Shown: one piece after another, positions 32,296 to 40,366 of the stretch
How positions within the stretch are numbered: position 1 is the stretch's first letter
Layout of the letters: every line of letters starts with the position of its first letter
Assembly (NCBI RefSeq): GCF_014649775.1
Contig: NZ_BMTR01000023.1
Span: 48,525 to 112,524, forward strand
Reading direction: 5' to 3'
Length of the DNA stretch: 64,000 nt
Source: Streptomyces longisporoflavus
GTDB taxonomy: Bacteria > Actinomycetota > Actinomycetes > Streptomycetales > Streptomycetaceae
Program-made: the position numbers and the translations under genes
Notes under the pieces: model-generated
Told to the model about the DNA's origin: nothing
The model's database searches: none
The model's input: only the letters and a program-made list of their open reading frames with translations

Positions 32296-34203
32296 TCAGT
32301 CGGCGATGTCGACGCCGTATCTCTGTGCGAGGGCATCGAGGCTGTGGTCGTAGCCCTGGCCGACGGCGCGCAGCCGCCAGAGCGGACCACGGCGATAGAT
32401 CTCTGCGAGCAGCATGGTGCGTTCTGTGGTGGCGGCGTCCAGGGTGGCCCGGGCGAGCGGTGCTCCACTGCTGCCGGGGGCGGCACCGATCTGGATCGCG
32501 CCGACGGTGCCGAAGGTGGCGGTGCCGTCGATGGCCGCAGCGACGACCACCTTGCGGCTCGAGGGAGGCAGGGACGCGAGATCGACGGCGATGGACTGTT
32601 CAGCGGGACCGCCCGTGAGGAGCCGGACGTTACCGGCGGGACTCTCCGGGGCGCCGTAGAAGATGAAGTCCTCGTCAAAAGTGACCTGTTCGTCTTCGTC
32701 GAGGACGAACGCGACGACGTCGATCTCGCAGTCGGTCTGCGGAGCCCAGCTGGCCGTGACGTGCCACTCGGGTGCGGATGCGCTGTGTGGTTTGGGCAGG
32801 TTGATAACGCCGCCCCTCGGCATCACCTGCGGCTCTTGCAGCCGAACAGTCACCGCGTCCTGGTCGGCGGTGGCCGGGGAGGTAAGCCAGTGCGGATCGT
32901 GCACCGGGAGTTCAACGGCGGTGATGCGGCTCATGCGCCGGTCTGCCTCCCCGCCCGGCAGAAGCACGATGTCGGTGACGCTGGCGGACAGGTTGATTGC
33001 TGCGGACCCACCGAGTTCGACGACACGGGTGCGAGCTGCCGCAGCATCAGCATGGATACCGCCAAGCACCAGCACCCGGTGCCCTGCCAGTGGTGCCTCC
33101 ACAGTCTCGCCGGAGAGTTCTCGTCGGCGCGCGGCGGGGACGGATTCGCTGAGGGCGGCCGTCGGGCAGGCGGCTCCCGGGCCGGCTGGGGCGGGGATCT
33201 CGGTGCACACCGGTTCCACAGTCCGGGCCTGTGCCGCCTCAGCGTCAGCCGCTGGGACGACCACTACTGCGCCGGGCGCCTCATGAGTTGTCCCGACCTG
33301 TACGTCGGCCAGCAACCGCAGGAAGGTGTCCTCGTCGATGACCGGCACACCTTCGAGGGCCGCACGCCGGGCCTTCGCTGACTGAAGCGTCGACTCGTTG
33401 GTGACCAGTGCACTGGTGTGCCGACTGACAGAAGTCATCATGTTCAGCCCGGCGGCCACGCCCCGGCCGATCAGTTCCGCTCGTGCGTGGGTGGTGTCAC
33501 CGGTTATCGCGATCTTCATCCCCTGCAGCAATGGGCTACCGGGAGGAAGCCGTCCCGGATTGCGATAGCCGCAAGGAGTCTTGGGCGGCTTCGGCGTGAA
33601 CGAGGATTCCGCTCGAGGAGGGCAGCTCACCAGCGGCAACGGGAGAGCAAGCCGCGCCGCCTCCCGCAGCGACGCCCGCAAGATCCCGGCCAGCACCCGG
33701 GTGTCGTCCAACGCGTCGTGCGCCTGCTGTTGCGGTATGCCGTAGTGGGCGGCCAGCGTGCCCAGCTTCATGTCGTCTGTCGGCGGATCCACCTGACGAT
33801 TCAGGGCCAGGGTGCAGAGCCGCTGGGACACCGGCAGCCACAGCCGAGCGCGGGCGAACTCATGGGCCAGGAACTCGTAGTCGAACTGAGCGTTATGGGC
33901 GACCAGGACCCGGCCCTGGAGCATCGCCCCGATCTGTCCGGCGACCTGCTCGAAAGTCGGCGCGCCCTGCAAGCGCTCAGCGGTCAGCCCGTGCACGTCC
34001 ACCGGCCCCGGGTCGCATCCCGGGTTGAGCAGCGTGGAGAACTCCCCGGTCTGCTCGCCGTCCGCGCCGATCGTTACCACCGCGAGCGACAGAACCCGGT
34101 CCCTCCGGGCTACGAGCCCGGAGGTCTCCACATCGACAAGTGCCCAGTTGCGCGCGTAGTCGCCCGTGACGGGCACGTCCAAGGAGGCGGAAACGAGACT
34201 CAT
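32296..34203 (-). CDS. DEDDh exonuclease - BRCT - BRCT-like - TerD fusion
   Basis: The 635-residue protein has a DnaQ-type 3'-5' exonuclease (residues 18-185) with catalytic DxE (D24, E26), D107 in HNAQFD and H162...D167. A BRCT domain follows (228-302, KIAITGDTTHARAELI...TSALVTNE), a second BRCT-like region (372-442, HRVLVLGGIHADAAAARTRV), and a C-terminal TerD-like domain (about 465-632; FDEDFIFYGAPESPAGNVRL, Asp/Glu-rich Ca-binding face, AEIYRRGPLWRLRAVGQGY). The combination suggests stress-linked DNA processing. All three enzyme and scaffold parts look intact. It stands alone between the IS element and a 400-base gap. Confidence 0.9.
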   Translation of the reverse strand: MSLVSASLDVPVTGDYARNWALVDVETSGLVARRDRVLSLAVVTIGADGEQTGEFSTLLNPGCDPGPVDVHGLTAERLQGAPTFEQVAGQIGAMLQGRVLVAHNAQFDYEFLAHEFARARLWLPVSQRLCTLALNRQVDPPTDDMKLGTLAAHYGIPQQQAHDALDDTRVLAGILRASLREAARLALPLPLVSCPPRAESSFTPKPPKTPCGYRNPGRLPPGSPLLQGMKIAITGDTTHARAELIGRGVAAGLNMMTSVSRHTSALVTNESTLQSAKARRAALEGVPVIDEDTFLRLLADVQVGTTHEAPGAVVVVPAADAEAAQARTVEPVCTEIPAPAGPGAACPTAALSESVPAARRRELSGETVEAPLAGHRVLVLGGIHADAAAARTRVVELGGSAAINLSASVTDIVLLPGGEADRRMSRITAVELPVHDPHWLTSPATADQDAVTVRLQEPQVMPRGGVINLPKPHSASAPEWHVTASWAPQTDCEIDVVAFVLDEDEQVTFDEDFIFYGAPESPAGNVRLLTGGPAEQSIAVDLASLPPSSRKVVVAAAIDGTATFGTVGAIQIGAAPGSSGAPLARATLDAATTERTMLLAEIYRRGPLWRLRAVGQGYDHSLDALAQRYGVDIAD

Positions 34204-34606
34204 GGCGCCAAGGATGATGCGGTATGTAGCCCTCCTTCAACCTGTATGCCGATTTTCCCCGCTCTGGGAGCAGGGATCGCTCCCAGCGACGCTGAAAGAC
34301 GTGCCCCTGACCAGCAACACGCCTATCCAAGACGTGGGCGGGCTGATGCGCAGCATGCACTCACGTCTGCGTTGGTTGCCGAATCGGACGCGGCCGCGGC
34401 GGTGGGCAGGGTATACGGGGAGGTAGGCATTCGGAGCGAGTTCCGCAGTGGAAGCGCCGAGGCCGCAACTCATTGTGAGACTGGTGGATTACCGGGTGGG
34501 GTGCTTGGTGGCGGGCGAAGCCGCACGCTGGCGAACTTACCTGCCGCTGGTGTTTCTGCCGCTCGATGAGCAGGGCATGGCTCCTCCGGCTCACCGAGCG
34601 GCTGTC
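34204..34606. other. intergenic gap without a supported gene
   Basis: This 403-base stretch is somewhat less GC-rich than its surroundings. It has short open frames on both strands but none with good start context or coding bias. It probably contains the promoter of the exonuclease-TerD gene. Confidence 0.5.
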
Positions 34607-35275
34607 TCAGAGGCCTTCCGGCCAGGCGGCCTGGATGAAGTCGTCCAGGTCCACGACCCGGAACGACCGCAGGGTGCGCACGAGTTGCGAGGCCAGGAAC
34701 CATCGCAGGGCCGGGTTTCCGTAGGGGACGGGGGTGTCGTCGGCCGCCAGGACTTTGATGCCCTTGGCTCCGTACGCGTGCGGTGTTCCGATGACGCCGT
34801 ACAGGGGAGCGCTCTGCGCCAGCAGCGCGACGTGTCCGTGGGCTGCGAGGTAGGGGCAGCGCTTCGCGGCCAGGCGGGCGTGTCGTCGGCACAGCGGGGG
34901 CTGGGCGGTGCGGATGGTCGTGCTCGAGGTGAAAATGCCGTCCTTCTTGCTTTCCAGGAACAGGATTCCCTCGGGTGTGCGGGCGTCATCGACGCACACC
35001 TGGCAGCGGAGCGTGAGCATGCATTCGCGCTGCCGGGCGGGGTGGACCAGTCGCCACTTCGGTACGCCGGCCGGCAGCCGGTCCGCTGCGATGGACTGCG
35101 AGACCCGCGCCCAGAGCACGCCGCGCACGTCGCGGTCTTCGCGTACCTCGTCCCAGTAGGCCAGGCGCGAGTGGCCCGCGTCGTCGAAGGCGGCGCGCAG
35201 GGCCAGGAAGCTGTCGGCCTCTTCTCCCTCGCGCGCGGTGATGTAGGGGACCACACCGTGCTTCGTCGTGTTCAC
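34607..35275 (-). CDS. conserved Streptomyces protein with cysteine pairs, unknown function
   Basis: The 222-residue protein contains likely zinc ligands in RECMLTLRCQVCVDD and PPLCRRHARLAAKRCPYL, giving a Cys-x2-Cys plus Cys/His arrangement. Near the C-terminus AYGAKGIKVLAADDTPVPYG and a helical LRWFLASQLVRTLRSFRVVDLDDF follow. Similar proteins sit next to ATP-binding/XRE regulator modules in Streptomyces accessory regions. Its ATG overlaps the upstream small gene's stop by 4 bases. It is the last gene of a five-gene minus-strand cluster. Confidence 0.8.
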   Translation of the reverse strand: MNTTKHGVVPYITAREGEEADSFLALRAAFDDAGHSRLAYWDEVREDRDVRGVLWARVSQSIAADRLPAGVPKWRLVHPARQRECMLTLRCQVCVDDARTPEGILFLESKKDGIFTSSTTIRTAQPPLCRRHARLAAKRCPYLAAHGHVALLAQSAPLYGVIGTPHAYGAKGIKVLAADDTPVPYGNPALRWFLASQLVRTLRSFRVVDLDDFIQAAWPEGL

Positions 35276-35472
35276 GGGGCGGCTCCCGCTGTGGCGAGGG
35301 GGCGGCAGGGGGCCACGATGCTGTTGTCGGGGAGCAGTTCACCGGTGTCGTCGAAGCGGATGACACCGTTGCAGAGCCTGGTCCAGCCGGTGACGTCGTC
35401 CCGGCTGAGGACTATGGCCGCGTCGCGGTCCGGCTGATCAGCCGCGGGGCACGGAGGCGTGTGCTGGCACAT
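35272..35472 (-). CDS. DUF5999-like small protein
   Basis: The 66-residue protein begins MCQHTPPCPAADQPDRDAA and contains GWTRLCNGVIRFDDTGELLPD, the hallmark sequence of the Streptomyces DUF5999 family. Three cysteines and one histidine near the N-terminus could bind metal. It overlaps the next gene by ATGA. Function is unknown; family members cluster with regulators. Confidence 0.8.
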   Translation of the reverse strand: MCQHTPPCPAADQPDRDAAIVLSRDDVTGWTRLCNGVIRFDDTGELLPDNSIVAPCRPLATAGAAP

Positions 35473-35531
35473 GGGCGTTGCTCTTCCTGTCGGTCGTGCG
35501 GTTGGGGCAGGTGGTGCCCTCGTCGGCGGTT

Positions 35532-36014
35532 CTACGGAGCTGCGGGGGAGCGGGGCGGGGGCGCCGGCGAGGGCGGCTGCGGAGTGCGCGGGGTGCTGGC
35601 GGCGCGGTTCACGAACCGGGCGATCGCCTGTTCGCTGTAGCCGTAGAAGCGTCCCAGGGTGATGTCGTCGACAGGGCCCCGGTACGCCGGTGGTCTTGCT
35701 CCCCACTCGACGATGTGGCAGGTGTCCGGGTAGGGCGACCATCGCAGGCGCGGGTCGGGGAAGCCGGGCTGTGCAAGAACGAGGTCCCGCACCAGGAGGC
35801 CGAGGTGGAGGTAGGGCACGGAGAAGTACCCGCCCTGCCGCGATCCTCCGACGGGGACAAGGAGGAACGGCATGCGCAAGGCCCGCACGGCGATGCTCTT
35901 CTTCAACAGCCAAGGGTTGGCGAGCCGCTGCTCGAAGAGTTCGTAGTCGTAAGCCTCTTGCGCGGGCGCGATCGTGAGGGGCGCCGGCGGATAGACGTGC
36001 GGGCTACTCATCAC
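35532..36014 (-). CDS. conserved hypothetical protein, possibly DUF6302
   Basis: The 160-residue protein contains YDYELFEQRLANPWLLKKSIAVRALRMPFLLVPVGGSRQGGYFSVP and a Pro-rich tail after residue 140. The pattern resembles a Streptomyces DUF6302-type family, but I cannot confirm it. It overlaps the upstream gene stop by 4 bases and belongs to the same minus-strand cluster. Confidence 0.7.
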   Translation of the reverse strand: MMSSPHVYPPAPLTIAPAQEAYDYELFEQRLANPWLLKKSIAVRALRMPFLLVPVGGSRQGGYFSVPYLHLGLLVRDLVLAQPGFPDPRLRWSPYPDTCHIVEWGARPPAYRGPVDDITLGRFYGYSEQAIARFVNRAASTPRTPQPPSPAPPPRSPAAP

Positions 36015-36286
36015 CCGCCGTCCTTGATGGAGCGGGACTCGACCAGACCCGAGACGGCCAAGGCCAGACGCCGGGCGAGGTCGAGGTCCGCGGTTGTGAC
36101 AGCGGGCGGTGGTGTCTGATTGCCGACCGCTGTGTCGGGGCCGTGACAGATCGCTGCGCCGTCGAGCGGCGTCCGGGCGATGATCTGGACCAGTACGAAG
36201 CGCAGATCATCGCTGCGGAGCGGAGAGGCCCGCTGCGGGACGTCGCGGCCGGTGGCTTTGGGAACGATCGTTGCGGTGTTCACCAC
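36011..36286 (-). CDS. small protein of unknown function, 91 residues
   Basis: The ORF MVNTATIVPKATGRDV... overlaps the ATP-binding gene stop by 7 bases and the next gene start by 4 bases. It contains a helical LDLARRLALAVSGLVESR tail. The tight overlaps make it likely real; I recognise no family. Confidence 0.6.
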   Translation of the reverse strand: MVNTATIVPKATGRDVPQRASPLRSDDLRFVLVQIIARTPLDGAAICHGPDTAVGNQTPPPAVTTADLDLARRLALAVSGLVESRSIKDGG

Positions 36287-36705
36287 TTACTCACCTCGCG
36301 CGCCCGCAGCACGGCCCAGATGACCTTGCCCCAGGGGTGCTTCTCGTAGCCCCAGAGCGAGCTCAACTCGTGGATGAGCAGCAGGCCTCGGCCGCACTCG
36401 GCGCTCTTGTTGGCGATCGTGGTGTGCGGGGTGTGGTGCGAACTGTCGGCGACTTCGATGTGTACCTGGTGGTCGCCACGCCTGATGGCGACCCACGTGA
36501 GATCGGTCTTGGTGTGGTGGACCACGTTCGTCATCAGCTCCGACACGATGACCCGCCCGGCATCGCCCAGGACGTGCTCCACGCCCCAGGCTTCCAGAGC
36601 GCTGGAGATCAAAGCGCGGGCGCGGCGCACGGACTCGGGCGTGCACGGCAGCTGAGCGGTGTATGTGTCGGGCGTGCTGTTCGCATGGGGTTCTGTGGCA
36701 GTCAT
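36280..36705 (-). CDS. ATP-binding protein, RsbW-like histidine kinase fold
   Basis: The 141-residue protein has the anti-sigma kinase-like HATPase layout: N-box DAGRVIVSELMTNVVHHTKTD, G1 box VHIEVADSSHHTPHT and G2 ECGRGLLLIHELSSLWGY. Such proteins are very common in Streptomyces beside XRE regulators and may act as kinases or partners for them. ATG 36705 (MTATEPHANS) is chosen. It is divergent from the XRE gene at 36944. Confidence 0.9.
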   Translation of the reverse strand: MTATEPHANSTPDTYTAQLPCTPESVRRARALISSALEAWGVEHVLGDAGRVIVSELMTNVVHHTKTDLTWVAIRRGDHQVHIEVADSSHHTPHTTIANKSAECGRGLLLIHELSSLWGYEKHPWGKVIWAVLRAREVSKW

Positions 36706-36900
36706 GGTCACCAGGCCTGTCCCTCCGGCGCGAAGGGCCCAGCCTCGCGGGGGACGAAAGACAGGGCCCTCCTCCAGGCCGCCGCGCCGGAGTCGGCTCG
36801 ACGGCTGATGCCCAGTCAACGAGCCCCGGACGGGGAGCAACAGGAAGAGTTCCGGTTTCGTGCACCCGCACCGACCGGAAGACTTTACGTTCTCATTACC

Positions 36901-36927
36901 TATGATCTGGGCGCCGCGGTAGCGGCG
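36901..36927 (+). promoter_or_regulatory. promoter -10 and hairpin before the XRE gene
   Basis: TATGAT at 36901-36906 is a good -10 hexamer 38 bases before the XRE start. Just downstream lies CGCCGC-GGTA-GCGGCG (36912-36927), which could be an operator or a leader hairpin. No clear -35 is seen. Confidence 0.45.
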
Positions 36928-36943
36928 GCACTACGTTCGGTGC

Positions 36944-38197
36944 ATGGGAGCGAACCTCACCCTCCGGAGCCGGATGGATCAACTCGGGGTGACACAGGAC
37001 GAGTTGGCTGCCCGGTGCAATGCGGCGCTGCTGGAGATCACCGGCCGGCCGGGGGAGATGTCGTCGCGCACGGTCCGGAACCTGCTCAACGGATCAAGCC
37101 GCCGCCCGATCGGCCGCACTTGCGCGGCACTTGAGCGTGTGTTCGGCTGCCCCGTGGCGGAACTGGGATTCAGCACCCCCAGCTCAATGCGACAACCCCC
37201 GGAGGCCCCCGTGCGGCGACGCGACTTCATCGGTGCAACAACCGGATCGGCAGTCGCCGCTGCTCCTGTCCTCAAACAGCGCCGGTCAGTCGGCATGTCG
37301 GACGTGAACCGTGCCGCCGCCGGAATGACCGCACTGGTGGAAGCCGACGACCGCCAGGGCGGGCACACGTCCCTGGAGACCATAGCCCTCGACCACAGGA
37401 CTCAGGTTCTGGAACTCCAGCAACGCAACGCCAGCGAGAGAGTGCGACGCGCCCTGTACGCGCTCGCCGCGGAGTACACGACCATCGCGGCCTGGTCCTG
37501 TATCGACCTGCGTGACCTGGACACGGCCCGGCGATTACTGCACGAGTCGACGACCTTCGCCGGCCTGTCCCAGGACCCGCCCACGGGGATGCGGGTATGG
37601 GTCAACTTCGCGATGCTCTCCTACCAGCGGAGCAACTGGTCAGAGCAGCTTGCAGCCGCCCAGGCCGCCAACGCGTCGAGAGCGGCTCGCAGGGACCCCT
37701 TCTTCGGCTCCATGGGGCGCGTACGTCTGGCTCTCGCCCATTCGTCACTGCGCGATCCCCAGTCCGCCAAGAAGGCTCTCGGCCTGGCGCAAGAGAACTT
37801 GGGAAAGGCCGCCGAGGACGAGCGCCCGAGATGGACGGCGTTCTACGGCCCGGCCGAGCTCAACCACCTCGCATCCGTCATCCACAACCGCAACGGCGAG
37901 TTCGCCTCCGCCGAAGCGATGGCGCATCGCGCCCTGGCCAAGATCCCGCCAGAGTTCCGACGCAACCGCGCCCTGGCAACCTGCCAACTCGCGCTCGCGC
38001 AGCTGCGGCAGGGGGAGCCGGAGCAGGCCACCACCACCGCAGCCACCGTTTTTTCGATCATGGATGGCGCTCCGCTGCCAGGACGCATGCGCACCTTGAT
38101 CGGAGATTTCCACCGAGACCTGTTCCGGCTGGCGCCGTCCACGACGTACGCCCGCAATTGGGCAGACCGTATGCGAGATGAATGGAGTCGAGCGTGA
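36944..38197 (+). CDS. XRE-family regulator with TPR-like C-terminus; TTA codon
   Basis: The 417-residue protein has an N-terminal helix-turn-helix (LRSRMDQLGVTQDELAARCNAAL...SSRTVRNLLNG, residues 6-50), a linker with RRRDFIGATTGSAVAAAPVL resembling a twin-arginine segment, and a long helical region of tetratricopeptide type (about 150-410). In-frame codon 198 (37535-37537) is TTA, so translation would depend on the bldA tRNA in Streptomyces. It overlaps the acetyltransferase and diverges from the ATP-binding gene, a common regulatory module in this genus. Confidence 0.9.
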   Translation: MGANLTLRSRMDQLGVTQDELAARCNAALLEITGRPGEMSSRTVRNLLNGSSRRPIGRTCAALERVFGCPVAELGFSTPSSMRQPPEAPVRRRDFIGATTGSAVAAAPVLKQRRSVGMSDVNRAAAGMTALVEADDRQGGHTSLETIALDHRTQVLELQQRNASERVRRALYALAAEYTTIAAWSCIDLRDLDTARRLLHESTTFAGLSQDPPTGMRVWVNFAMLSYQRSNWSEQLAAAQAANASRAARRDPFFGSMGRVRLALAHSSLRDPQSAKKALGLAQENLGKAAEDERPRWTAFYGPAELNHLASVIHNRNGEFASAEAMAHRALAKIPPEFRRNRALATCQLALAQLRQGEPEQATTTAATVFSIMDGAPLPGRMRTLIGDFHRDLFRLAPSTTYARNWADRMRDEWSRA

Positions 38198-38721
38198 CCA
38201 CGGTGATCGACCTGCGGCACTACAGCCAAGGAAACCTCCCGGACGGCTTCAAGCAGATGCTGATCGATGTACACGCCGACTGCTACGCCGCAGCCATGGA
38301 CGACGAGTTCAACCAGCGGTTCTCCTGGTTCGCCGACCACTGGACAGCGATGAACGGCTTCTCCTGCATCGTCGCCTACGAGAAAGCCGAGCCGACCGGC
38401 TTCGCCTACGGCGCCCCGCTCCAGCCGGGACGCGAATGGTGGCGCTCCACCGCTTTTCAGCCGAACAACGGCTACACCGCGACCTTCGCCGTCTCGGAGG
38501 TCATGGTGCGCCCGCGCTGGCGCAAGCAGGGAATCTCGCAACGACTGCACGAAGCGCTACTGGAGGATCGCACCGAGGACCTCGCGGTCCTCCTGGTCGA
38601 CGTGACCCACCCGAAGGTTCAAGAGCTGTACAAGACGTGGGGCTACGAAAAGGCGGGTGAGCAGCAGCCGTTCGCCGATTCCCCGCTCTACTCGGTCATG
38701 GTGAAAAGGCTGCATCCCTGA
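38194..38721 (+). CDS. GNAT-family N-acetyltransferase
   Basis: The roughly 175-residue protein has the GNAT acetyl-CoA motif in VSEVMVRPRWRKQGISQRLHEALL (R/Q-x2-G-x-S) and a C-terminal YKTWGYEKAG loop. I favour GTG 38194, six bases after GGAG and overlapping the XRE stop (GTGA); an ATG at 38182 is the alternative. Co-translation with the regulator suggests a linked role. The acceptor is unknown. Confidence 0.88.
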   Translation: MTTVIDLRHYSQGNLPDGFKQMLIDVHADCYAAAMDDEFNQRFSWFADHWTAMNGFSCIVAYEKAEPTGFAYGAPLQPGREWWRSTAFQPNNGYTATFAVSEVMVRPRWRKQGISQRLHEALLEDRTEDLAVLLVDVTHPKVQELYKTWGYEKAGEQQPFADSPLYSVMVKRLHP

Positions 38722-39078
38722 CCGGACGGACCCCCGCGGGACGCTACGCGCAGACCTCGCCGCCGGCACAGGTCTCAGCTTGATCTGGTCCGGCTCGGCC
38801 CTCTTGAACTGATGCCGCGCCTGTACCGGCAGTCGCTGCCGCGCGGCGTCTTTCACCTCTTTCCGCTCGGCGGGTGCGCGGGCCGCCGCCTGCCGCGGGC
38901 CGGCTCCCCGACCGTGCGGTGGCAGTACGGGAGCTACGCATGCGGTTGGAGTGGTGACAGAGGTGGTTCCAGGTAACCGCAACCGGATCACCCCACGGGT
39001 CGTCATGGGCATTGCCGGTCACCGACCGGACTCGACGATGACCACGCACTCGGTGGTCCTTACCTCCTGGATGGATTT
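38722..39078. other. intergenic gap without a supported gene
   Basis: The 357 bases between the acetyltransferase and the secreted protein contain GC-rich inverted segments, such as a stem around CGCGGGCCGCC/GCCGCGGGCC near 38877-38905, but no open frame with convincing start context. It must hold the promoter of the secreted-protein gene. Confidence 0.5.
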
Positions 39079-39837
39079 GTGCGCAAAATCATCGCCGCAC
39101 TGGGCGCCCTGGCCGCCGCGGGCGTCACGCTCGCGGTCACGCCGGGTAACGCCGAAGCCGCCACCACATGGAAGGCCCACGATAAGAACTGCCAGACTGT
39201 AGTCGCGGGCTCAGCCTGCGCCGAGGTGCAGAAGCGGGTCACCGGTTCCGGGTCCGTCACCGGCTACCGCGGGCGGCTGACCCTCGCCCCCGCCGCCGGG
39301 CAGTCGATCACGCCGACCGCCTACTCGTGGAGCATGTACGGGGTCCTCAAGGACTACTGTTCCGGCGGGTGCACCGCGAAGACCACGGCCTGGGCGTCTG
39401 CCTGGTCCCCGGTCGAGACGACCGCGGGCGCCTATGTCGCCCGGGCCACGACGGCCGGCGAGCCCCTGTATCTGGGCGCGTCGTGGAGCAAGTGGACCAA
39501 GGTCGCCGGCCGGTGCGTGACGTACAGCGCGGGCGAGGTCTGCGTGAACCGGCATGAACGCAGCTACCGCATGAACCGGCACGAGCGCGGGCAGATCGTG
39601 GTCAAGCCTGCCTCCGGCCAGTGGATCGAGCCGCGGTGGGTCCGGGTCGGCCGGGTCCACGACGGCACGGGCGACTCCCAGACCAAAGATCTGTGCGAGC
39701 CGTCCTGCACGCGGCGCAGCACGAACTGGTCGGGCACGACCATGCGCGTCGGCAGCGGCGCCGATGAGCTCTTCGCCTCTGCCAGCTGGGCCCTGCCCTC
39801 CGGCGAGGTCAAGACCATGCGGGTCTCATACCCCTGA
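39079..39837 (+). CDS. secreted protein with two tandem cysteine-containing repeats
   Basis: The 252-residue protein, GTG start at 39079 after GGATGG, has a Sec signal (MRKIIAALGALAAAGVTLAV, cleavage near AEA). The mature part consists of two related repeats of about 105 residues: KDYCSGGCTAKTTAW parallels KDLCEPSCTRRSTNW, LAPAAGQSITP parallels VKPASGQWIEP, and LYLGASWS parallels LFASASW. Each repeat has two cysteine pairs, suitable for disulfides outside the cell. No known family is recognised. Confidence 0.82.
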   Translation: MRKIIAALGALAAAGVTLAVTPGNAEAATTWKAHDKNCQTVVAGSACAEVQKRVTGSGSVTGYRGRLTLAPAAGQSITPTAYSWSMYGVLKDYCSGGCTAKTTAWASAWSPVETTAGAYVARATTAGEPLYLGASWSKWTKVAGRCVTYSAGEVCVNRHERSYRMNRHERGQIVVKPASGQWIEPRWVRVGRVHDGTGDSQTKDLCEPSCTRRSTNWSGTTMRVGSGADELFASASWALPSGEVKTMRVSYP

Positions 39838-39884
39838 CGGACACCGCTGACGGACGACCCTGACGGGTACTACTGACGCTCGAC

Positions 39885-39950
39885 TCGCCGAGGGCGGCGC
39901 CATGCGTCCGGCCGAAGACAATCGGCTCGGCAGCACGCCGCCCTCGGCGA
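39885..39950 (+). terminator. terminator after the secreted-protein gene
   Basis: TCGCCGAGGGCGGCG (39885-39899) and CGCCGCCCTCGGCGA (39936-39950) are perfect 15-base complementary arms separated by 36 bases, beginning 48 bases after the stop codon. Confidence 0.65.
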
Positions 39951-39982
39951 TGCCGGCTCTACGGGCCCAGGCCGGCCGGTGA

Positions 39983-40194
39983 TCCTGGTGCGCCGATTCG
40001 AGGCTGTTCCGCGACCATCGCCGTGCAGATCTGGCGCGACAACGTCCTCCCCGCCGGCGCGGGAGTGTTCCGGAGCAGGCCGGGTTCGTCTTCGAGCCGG
40101 TGAAGTCCTCCCCGCCGGCGCGGGAGTGTTCCGGAGGCGACGATGCCGTCAGCCGCAGGCTCGACGTCCTCCCTGCCGACGCGGGGATGTTCCG
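39983..40194. CRISPR. small type I-E-like CRISPR array, partly decayed
   Basis: Two identical 29-base repeats (40044-40072 and 40105-40133; begin GTCCTCCCCGCC, end GAGTGTTCCG) and a third with 4 changes (40166-40194) are separated by spacers of exactly 32 bases (40073-40104, 40134-40165). Another 32 bases upstream of the first (40012-40043) sits after a strongly decayed repeat ending GTTCCG at 40011, giving a probable fourth unit. The 29/32 periodicity and the TTCCG end match type I-E arrays of actinobacteria. No cas gene lies in the window. Confidence 0.82.
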
Positions 40195-40366
40195 TCCTGC
40201 GGCGGCAGGCAGGCTGTGGGGCGTAGCGGGGTGGGGAGTTGGGTGGTCGTGGCCATCCGGTGCCGGGCGGGGGCGGCCTGCGGTTGCCGGGGCAGGGTCT
40301 TGGCCGTGCTGGGTGTGGATCCGGCGGCGGTCGGGCTGCTCAGTGGCGCATTCTGCGGCGGCAGGC

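Noticed and set aside
28592..32300. Host gene disrupted by the IS, with halves on both sides
   Set aside because: Only the right side shows a coding-like fragment; joining across the TAA duplication gives no sensible continuation on the left.
35532..36119. Open frames on the plus strand opposite the 34.6-36.7 kb cluster
   Set aside because: They lack ribosome-binding sites and read as reverse-strand shadows of the minus-strand genes.
38744..39049. A minus-strand frame of 101 codons in the gap before the secreted protein
   Set aside because: Arg/Gly-rich composition without good start context; the short natural-looking end GPDQAETCAGGEVCA was not enough to support a gene.
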